Shown piece after piece: positions 6,974 through 10,898 of a stretch of 10,898 bases of DNA. Origin of the DNA: Candidatus Roizmanbacteria bacterium (lineage in GTDB: Bacteria; Patescibacteriota; Microgenomatia; UBA1406; GWC2-37-13). Each line of letters starts with the position of its first letter. Position 1 is the first letter of the stretch. Under the pieces are notes generated by a model, which made no database searches, was not told where the DNA came from, and was given only the letters and a program-made list of their open reading frames with translations. The translations under genes were made by a program, and so were the position numbers. The stretch covers positions 1 through 10,898 of the forward strand of contig JAAXWV010000031.1 in assembly GCA_013334845.1 (NCBI GenBank), written 5' to 3'.

Positions 6974-7052
6974 GCAGGGGAGATGTGAAATTGGAAATCA
7001 GTGGTCAGTGGAAAGCGTAAAGTATTGAGTAGGAGTAATCGCTCCCACACCC

Positions 7053-7133
7053 TTGTCACTACGTTCCTCCTGCCCGACAAGCAAGGCGCCCAGCCTTGCT
7101 GCCGTTGCGGGCGCGGCGCAATGACATGTTTTT
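7053..7133 (+). terminator. Imperfect inverted-repeat element with nested hairpin and T-run
   Basis: The ends TGTCACTACG (7054-7063) and CGCAATGACA (7117-7126) are inverted copies that match at eight of ten positions. Inside, AGCAAGGC (7080-7087) and GCCTTGCT (7093-7100) form a perfect 8-bp stem with a GCCCA loop. CCCG (7073-7076) and CGGG (7108-7111) can pair around it. TTTTT at 7129-7133 follows the outer stem on +, so the element can act as an intrinsic terminator for the envelope run. It has no T-run on the - side for rpmB. The remaining intergenic sequence (6974-7187) contains only a small GGAG/CTCC stem near 7032-7045. The outer ends resemble the TGTCATTGCG-type palindromic repeats often seen between genes in bacteria, so it may be a repeated genomic element. 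Confidence 0.5.
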
Positions 7134-7187
7134 ACAATTTGAGTATGAGTATTTGACGCCGTGTAGCCATGCTTGATATTTGTGCCT

Positions 7188-7475
7188 TTATTCCTCAGAA
7201 GGAGTCTGTTCTTTGGCAGGGATATTGAGGTTAGCAAGCTTTACAAATGGTTTGATACCATCACGAGTATCTTTCTTAATTCTCTTAATACATTTGGTGC
7301 AAAGCTTGATCTTAAACATCTCTCCATTTTCTACTACATTCACCTTTTGAAGATTGGGCTCAAAGATGCGTTGGGTTTTCGGAGCGCGTTTCTTCCATCG
7401 TCCTCCAGCTACTCCACGATGGTGGGTATGAGAACGTCCAAATAACACTCCTTTTCCGCAGTAAAAACAAGGCAT
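7188..7475 (-). CDS. rpmB: 50S ribosomal protein L28
   Basis: This 95-residue basic protein has the L28 core: CGKGVLFGRSHTHHRGVAGGRW, then KKRAPKTQRIFEPNLQKVNV, matching the family pattern of an N-terminal ribbon, a Lys/Arg-rich RRF-x-PNLQ motif and C-terminal strands. Two CxxC pairs (C3/C6 and C59/C62) make it a zinc-binding form. The C-terminal tail (about 80-95) is longer and more acidic than the core. L28 binds 23S rRNA in the large subunit and is needed for late assembly. The gene stands alone, convergent with the envelope run and divergent from the M50 protease gene. It is preceded by TTTAAA and TATTTT boxes that put the transcription start at the ATG. Confidence 0.9.
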   Translation of the reverse strand: MPCFYCGKGVLFGRSHTHHRGVAGGRWKKRAPKTQRIFEPNLQKVNVVENGEMFKIKLCTKCIKRIKKDTRDGIKPFVKLANLNIPAKEQTPSEE

Positions 7476-7481
7476 ATCTTA

Positions 7482-7510
7482 AAAATAAACAGGTAATACG
7501 TACTTTTAAA
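7482..7510 (-). promoter_or_regulatory. Candidate leaderless promoter of rpmB
   Basis: Read on the minus strand, TTTAAA (7510-7505) lies 17 bp before TATTTT (7487-7482). Counting seven bases on gives a start at about 7475, exactly the A of the rpmB ATG. The boxes match consensus at four and five of six positions. The area is AT-rich, so chance is possible, but the geometry matches the promoters at 512-540 and before def and ychF. Confidence 0.4.
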
Positions 7511-7516
7511 AAACGA

Positions 7517-7533
7517 TATGTTATGATAACATA
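7517..7533. promoter_or_regulatory. Perfect 17-bp palindrome between divergent genes, possible operator
   Basis: TATGTTAT-G-ATAACATA is an inverted repeat with 8-bp arms and a single central base, lying between rpmB and the M50 protease gene. It contains a TATGAT hexamer at 7522-7527, so it overlaps a possible -10 box for the + gene and lies just upstream of the rpmB promoter. The size and symmetry fit a dimeric regulator site. No regulator gene is adjacent. It could equally be a chance palindrome in AT-rich sequence. Confidence 0.4.
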
Positions 7534-7548
7534 GAAGAATAGTAAAAT
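7521..7548 (+). promoter_or_regulatory. Weak candidate promoter of the M50 protease gene
   Basis: TAAAAT at 7543-7548 could serve as a -10 box with TTATGA (7521-7526) as a poor -35 at 16 bp. It ends only four bases before the ATG at 7553, slightly too close for a leaderless start at the A. The alternative is TATGAT at 7522-7527, inside the palindrome, giving a leader of about 19 bases without a Shine-Dalgarno site. The sequence alone does not decide between them. Confidence 0.3.
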
Positions 7549-7552
7549 CAAC

Positions 7553-8203
7553 ATGATATCATCCTTATTTTCGAGTCCTATTAGTTTCTTTATTGCAATA
7601 CTGTCCCTGGTTGTTGCTATCACCATCCATGAGTTCTCTCACGCATATGCAGCAGAGCGGCTTGGCGACCCAACTCCGCGACTCCAGGATAGGCTTACCT
7701 TGAATCCGTTGCGACACCTCGATATGTTTGGCACCCTGTTTATCGTCCTTTTTGGTTTCGGGTGGGGGAAGCCGGTAGTATTTGATCCCTACAATCTTAA
7801 AAATCCTCGTCGAGATGCGGCCATTATCTCGTTCGCTGGGCCCCTATCAAATCTCTTTCTCGCAGCTCTTTTAGCCATCACTCTCAAACTATCCGTTCTT
7901 TTTCATCTATCATGGATGACTGCTTTGGGAGCATACATCTTTATTCCTATCATTAGTTTTAATGTGATGTTAGCTGTTTTCAACCTCATTCCCATTCATC
8001 CGCTTGACGGATTCAAAATTGTGGGGGGTATTTTGCCTGAAGATAAAGCACAAGAATGGTACGGATTGGAAAAATATGGGATTATTTTTCTGTTACTGAT
8101 GATCCTGCCGTTGGGAAATCAATCGTTGCTCGGTATGATCGTGCAGCCGGTGATTTCTTTCATTCTTGGCTTTCTGATAGGCTATCCTTTCATATCGACT
8201 TAA
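7553..8203 (+). CDS. Site-2 protease family (M50) membrane metalloprotease
   Basis: This is a 216-residue polytopic membrane protein of the short, PDZ-less M50 branch. HEFSH at 26-30 lies in the first hydrophobic segment and supplies two zinc-binding histidines and the catalytic glutamate. It is followed by AERLGDPTPRLQDRLTLNP and HLDMFGT, a stretch conserved in this branch. GWGKPV is at about 71-76. The second conserved region (SFNVMLAVFNLIPIHPLDG, 135-153) supplies the third zinc ligand, Asp152. Such enzymes cleave transmembrane segments of signal peptides, anti-sigma factors or other membrane proteins; the substrate here cannot be told. All key residues are present and the length is normal. 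The last 14 bases overlap tail-to-tail with def. No ribosome binding site is visible. Confidence 0.9.
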   Translation: MISSLFSSPISFFIAILSLVVAITIHEFSHAYAAERLGDPTPRLQDRLTLNPLRHLDMFGTLFIVLFGFGWGKPVVFDPYNLKNPRRDAAIISFAGPLSNLFLAALLAITLKLSVLFHLSWMTALGAYIFIPIISFNVMLAVFNLIPIHPLDGFKIVGGILPEDKAQEWYGLEKYGIIFLLLMILPLGNQSLLGMIVQPVISFILGFLIGYPFIST

Positions 8204-8732
8204 TCTTTAATAGTTCACCTTCGCGTTCTTCGTAAAGCGATGAGTTTTGTTCGAGCGCTCGTTTGGTGAAGAGTATTCCGTTGAGATGATCTACTTCATG
8301 TTGCACGATAATAGCCTTGAATCCGACAAACCATTCTTCTTTTGTCTCTCCTGCCTCAGTCTGGTATTTAAGAAGTACTTTCTTCGGACGGCGTAGAGGA
8401 GACCAAATACGGGGAATAGAAAGACAGCCTTCTAGAGCACCAGATTGTTTTTTTTTGGATTTCTTTGTTGAGGAAGTGCTAGGCTCTTCAATTTGGAGAA
8501 TCTCCGGATTGATACAAACCGTGGTAGGGCCTGTTGGCTTCGGTTTCATGATAAAAATAGCTTTATTGACACCTACTTGAGTTGCGGCAAGGCCAACTCC
8601 CTGGGGATCAACCTGAGCAATAAGCGTCTCTTCCATATCGGCAATGAGTTTTTTCAGCTTTGAATCAAAGTTTACTACCTTTTGAGTTGGGGTAATAAGA
8701 ACTTTATTCGGTACCTGAACAATCTTTAGCAT
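8190..8732 (-). CDS. def: Peptide deformylase
   Basis: This 180-residue enzyme removes the formyl group from the N-terminal methionine of new proteins in the cytoplasm. The three deformylase motifs are intact: GVGLAATQVG at 45-54, EGCLSIP at 101-107 (Cys103 is a metal ligand) and QHEVDHLNG at 144-152 (His145 and His149 are metal ligands, Glu146 is catalytic). Between motifs 1 and 2, residues 84-97 form an unusual Ser/Thr/Lys-rich loop (about PSTSSTKKSKKKQSG), longer than in standard forms. A TATAAT box on the minus strand (8744-8739) places the transcription start at the ATG, so translation is probably leaderless. It is divergent from the glycosyltransferase gene across 21 bp and overlaps the M50 gene by 14 bp at its 3' end. 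Confidence 0.93.
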   Translation of the reverse strand: MLKIVQVPNKVLITPTQKVVNFDSKLKKLIADMEETLIAQVDPQGVGLAATQVGVNKAIFIMKPKPTGPTTVCINPEILQIEEPSTSSTKKSKKKQSGALEGCLSIPRIWSPLRRPKKVLLKYQTEAGETKEEWFVGFKAIIVQHEVDHLNGILFTKRALEQNSSLYEEREGELLKIKSI

Positions 8733-8737
8733 GAGTG

Positions 8738-8746
8738 TATTATACT
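8738..8746. promoter_or_regulatory. Overlapping divergent -10 boxes between def and the glycosyltransferase gene
   Basis: Only 21 bp separate the two start codons. On the minus strand a perfect TATAAT (8744-8739) lies seven bases from the def ATG. On the plus strand TATTAT (8738-8743) or TATACT (8741-8746) lies 7-10 bases from the ATG at 8754. The same few bases therefore serve both directions, and both transcripts would be essentially leaderless. No good -35 box is visible for def. CTGAAC at 8715-8720, 17 bp before TATTAT, is a weak candidate for the + gene and lies inside def. The two polymerases could not occupy the site together, which suggests mutually exclusive firing. Confidence 0.55.
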
Positions 8747-8753
8747 ATAGCTT

Positions 8754-9536
8754 ATGAAACTTTCCCTCTGTCTCGCTGTGTATAACGAAATTAATTTCAT
8801 TCATTATCCCCTTGATTCAGCCTATGATTTTGTGGATGAAGTTATCATCGTTGATGGCGGATCAACAGATGGAACGATAGAAAAAGCGAAGTCCTATGGC
8901 TCCAAAGTGAAAATAATCTCTACCGATAATCTGCCTATGTTTCATATCAATAAGCAGAAGGCTCTTGAAGCGGCAACAGGCGATTGGGTTATCCAACTTG
9001 ATGCAGATGAGGCATTATCTGATAATCTTAAAAAAGAGATAACTGAGATTATCAGAAATAACAAGGAACATGGAGCACATGACAAACTCCTGGTGGCCTA
9101 CTGGCTCCCTCGGAAGAATTGGTTTCTGACCCGGTTTCTCACGAAGGGGGGTATTTATCCCGATTATACGATCCGGATGTATAAGCGGGGAGTGGCACAT
9201 TTTCCCTGTAAATCGGTACATGAGAACGTAGAGATAAAGGGGGAGGTGGGATATCTGAAAAACGACCTGTTGCACTATGCTGATCCCGATTTTGCCCGGT
9301 ATCTTTATCGATGGGTACGCTATGCAAAAATGGATGTGGCCTTTATTCTGGAGCGAAAAGAGAAGCTGAACTGGTTTTCCTATTTTATCTGGAAGCCTCT
9401 CACGTGGTTTTTTCTCACCTATTTCCGTCATCGGGGGTATGTAGATGGGTTCCCGGGGTTTGTCTTTGCCCTTTTTTCCGCCCTCCGCAACTGGATTATC
9501 TATATCTTTGTCTGGCAGGAACGACACAAGAAGTAG
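8754..9536 (+). CDS. Family 2 glycosyltransferase (WaaE/KdtX-like)
   Basis: This 260-residue enzyme has a GT-A fold. The N-terminus LSLCLAVYNE starts the nucleotide-binding region, VDGGSTDGT (33-41) follows, and QLDADE (81-86) is the metal-binding DxD-type motif. A conserved second half has YPDYTIRMYKRG and VHENVE (about 135-160), as in the WaaE/KdtX group that adds sugars to envelope polysaccharide. Hydrophobic stretches at about 209-225 and 231-254 suggest peripheral or shallow membrane attachment at the C-terminus. The donor and acceptor cannot be told from sequence; a role in surface glycan or glycoprotein synthesis is likely. Its TAG stop is immediately followed by the complement of the ychF stop, with no base between. 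The start at 8754 is supported by the -10 box just upstream. Confidence 0.88.
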   Translation: MKLSLCLAVYNEINFIHYPLDSAYDFVDEVIIVDGGSTDGTIEKAKSYGSKVKIISTDNLPMFHINKQKALEAATGDWVIQLDADEALSDNLKKEITEIIRNNKEHGAHDKLLVAYWLPRKNWFLTRFLTKGGIYPDYTIRMYKRGVAHFPCKSVHENVEIKGEVGYLKNDLLHYADPDFARYLYRWVRYAKMDVAFILERKEKLNWFSYFIWKPLTWFFLTYFRHRGYVDGFPGFVFALFSALRNWIIYIFVWQERHKK

Positions 9537-10631
9537 TTACACCCCTACCTTGAATTCAACCACATCGCCGTCTTTCATGATGTAGTCTCGTCCGGCGGAG
9601 ATGACTTTGCCAGCCTCACGTGCCTTTGCCCAGCCACCTAGCTCCACAAACGTAGCATAGTTGCAGATATCGGCTTTAATAAAGTGCTTTATAAAATCCG
9701 TATGAATGGCGCCCGCGGCAAGTGGAGCAGAGGTGTCGACCGGAATTGTCCAGGCACGGACTTCCTTTTCGCCCGCAGTGAGGAAGGACATAAGACCGAG
9801 TGTTTCATAGGCTTTTTTAGCCAGCCGGTTAAGCCCTGTTTCTTCAAGACCATACTGCTGTAAGTATTCCTTTTGCTCCTCAGGGGAGAAGGCAACGATC
9901 TCGTTTTCCAGCTTGGCGCAGAGATAAAGGTAATTCGCCCCGTCATCCTGAACTTGTTTCAGGATCTTTTCAATTGTCTCTTTCACTTCTGCAGGCTTCA
10001 TAAGCTGATCCTCAGAGGTATTGAAGACATAGAGAAGCGGTTTTCCAGTGAGGAGATTCAGATGCTTGATCTGTTCTTCTTCCTCTTCCGAGAGCCCCAT
10101 TTTTCGTACCGTAACACCAGCATCAAGATTTGTTTTGACTTTCTGAATGACTTCATACGCCGCGCGTTCATCTTTGGTAGCGTTCTGTTTCGGCTCCCGT
10201 TGTTTTTTTACTGTTTCGAGATCGGCCAGAATGAGCTCGGTATCGATGGTCTGAATATCTGACACAGGATCTACTTTATTTGCTACGTGAATCACATTAT
10301 CGTCTTCAAAAATGCGCACCACATGCACGATGGCGGCTACTTCCCGAATGTGACTTAAGAATTTATTCCCCAGGCCTTCTCCTTGGGAAGCCCCCTTCAC
10401 AAGTCCGGCGATATCGTAAAATTCGACGACTGCCGAGACAAGAGTGGAGGTATGGACGACTTCAGCGAGCTTTGCCAATCGTTCATCGGGAACCTCGATA
10501 ATGCCTACATTTGGCTCGATGGTGCAGAACGGATAGTTGGCGACGTCCGCCACCGTCTTTTTCAGGAGGGCGTTAAACAGGGTAGACTTACCTACATTGG
10601 GCAGTCCGACGATTCCGATTGAGAGATTCAT
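9537..10631 (-). CDS. ychF: Redox-regulated ATPase YchF (OLA1 family)
   Basis: This 364-residue protein is full length for the family. The P-loop GLPNVGKST is at 9-17 and the switch region DIAGLVKGASQGEGLGN at 73-89. NTSE at 204-207 replaces the usual NKxD, the change known to make this Obg-related family prefer ATP. A helical insertion lies around 125-200, and the C-terminal TGS domain spans about 280-363 (TAGEKEVRAWTI, HTDFIKHFIKADI, GRDYIMKDGDVVEFKV). YchF associates with ribosomes and is linked to stress responses. A TATAAT box just upstream and the absence of a ribosome binding site support a leaderless start at 10631. It lies 19 bp downstream of the acetyltransferase gene on the same strand, but the intervening promoter suggests separate expression. 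Confidence 0.95.
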   Translation of the reverse strand: MNLSIGIVGLPNVGKSTLFNALLKKTVADVANYPFCTIEPNVGIIEVPDERLAKLAEVVHTSTLVSAVVEFYDIAGLVKGASQGEGLGNKFLSHIREVAAIVHVVRIFEDDNVIHVANKVDPVSDIQTIDTELILADLETVKKQREPKQNATKDERAAYEVIQKVKTNLDAGVTVRKMGLSEEEEEQIKHLNLLTGKPLLYVFNTSEDQLMKPAEVKETIEKILKQVQDDGANYLYLCAKLENEIVAFSPEEQKEYLQQYGLEETGLNRLAKKAYETLGLMSFLTAGEKEVRAWTIPVDTSAPLAAGAIHTDFIKHFIKADICNYATFVELGGWAKAREAGKVISAGRDYIMKDGDVVEFKVGV

Positions 10632-10639
10632 ATGGGGAT

Positions 10640-10645
10640 ATTATA
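10640..10645 (-). promoter_or_regulatory. -10 box of a leaderless ychF promoter
   Basis: On the minus strand a perfect TATAAT (10645-10640) is followed by eight bases and then the ychF ATG at 10631, so transcription would start within two bases of the ATG. No good -35 is visible; TATGAG at 17 bp upstream (10668-10663) is poor and lies inside the acetyltransferase coding region. Confidence 0.55.
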
Positions 10646-10650
10646 ACAGG

Positions 10651-10898
10651 CTAGAACATCAACTCATACCCGATCATCAGATCGCCGTCTTCGCGGATAA
10701 AGTCGCCCGTTTCATGGAAGCCGCAGGCGATATATTGGCGTTGAGCAGGAATAAAATCATCGTTTTTATTTGTCGATACGATTACTTTGGTGAACCCCTG
10801 CTTCTTGATTTCGCCAAGTGCGTGTTGTATTTGGCTTTTCCCATAGCCATTTCCTCGATACTCGGGAAGTATACAGTTGTGTCCGATTTCAGCGAGCG
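10651..10898 (-). CDS. GNAT family N-acetyltransferase, C-terminal part (partial)
   Basis: The gene enters from the right edge and ends at a TAG (10653-10651); about 81 C-terminal residues are visible. EIGHNCILPEYRGNGYGKSQ contains the acetyl-CoA binding motif A of GNAT enzymes, (Q/R)xxGx(G/A), as RGNGYG. It is followed by an amphipathic helix (IQHALGEIKKQG), the strand FTKVIVSTNKND, and a C-terminal strand pair with YIACGFHETGDF and MIGYELMF, the usual ending of the fold. These enzymes transfer acetyl from acetyl-CoA to amines on small molecules or proteins; the acceptor is unknown. The N-terminal half lies outside the window, so length and start cannot be judged. It is followed 19 bp later by ychF on the same strand. 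Confidence 0.85.
   Translation of the reverse strand, partial: LAEIGHNCILPEYRGNGYGKSQIQHALGEIKKQGFTKVIVSTNKNDDFIPAQRQYIACGFHETGDFIREDGDLMIGYELMF

Noticed and set aside
6974..7187. tRNA or other structured RNA gene in the largest intergenic gap
   Set aside because: No cloverleaf or T-loop pattern was found. The structure is explained by the inverted-repeat element.
9015..9527. Long open frame (170 codons) on the minus strand inside the glycosyltransferase gene
   Set aside because: It is fully antisense to a gene with clear GT2 motifs, and its translation shows no domain-like pattern.
9873..10262. 129-codon open frame on + inside ychF
   Set aside because: It is antisense to conserved YchF sequence, and its composition is that of a mirrored coding strand.

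Overview
The window looks like a compact bacterial chromosome segment from the Candidate Phyla Radiation (Patescibacteria), most likely Microgenomates-like. This is inferred from style, not from a marker gene. Genes abut or overlap, Shine-Dalgarno sites are essentially absent, and small membrane-anchored surface proteins carry Pro/Thr linkers and end in dockerin-like or LPXTG modules. L28 and peptide deformylase also have atypical short forms.

Layout. (1) Bases 1-843, on +, hold the tail of an unidentified gene and two small unrecognised membrane proteins written in C-rich codons. A near-consensus promoter (TTGACA, 17 bp, TAATAT) sits directly in front of the second. (2) Bases 847-6973, on +, hold a tight run of six envelope genes of lower GC. 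In order they encode: a secreted parallel beta-helix protein (CSLREA motif, choice-of-anchor Q region) ending in a type I dockerin; a membrane-anchored protein with a cohesin-like domain and a C-terminal dockerin-like module; a membrane-anchored cohesin-like protein; a cohesin protein with an LPQTG sortase signal; a PilX-like pilin-type protein; and a membrane-anchored fibronectin III protein with a four-cysteine C-terminus. (3) Bases 6974-7187 are intergenic, with an imperfect inverted-repeat element that ends in a T-run. (4) Bases 7188-10898 hold housekeeping genes in alternating orientation: rpmB (-), an M50 site-2 protease (+), def (-), a family 2 glycosyltransferase (+), ychF (-) and a partial GNAT acetyltransferase (-). 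The convergent pairs overlap by 14 bp or abut with no gap, and the divergent pairs share very short promoter regions.

The main point of interest is region 2. The beta-helix protein has a signal peptide but no visible anchor apart from its dockerin. Cohesin-bearing, membrane- or wall-anchored proteins are encoded immediately downstream. Together they suggest a small cohesin-dockerin surface assembly, perhaps for adhesion to host cells, and not a cellulosome, since no glycoside hydrolase is present. A second theme is that several promoters place the predicted transcription start on or within a few bases of the ATG, which implies widespread leaderless translation.
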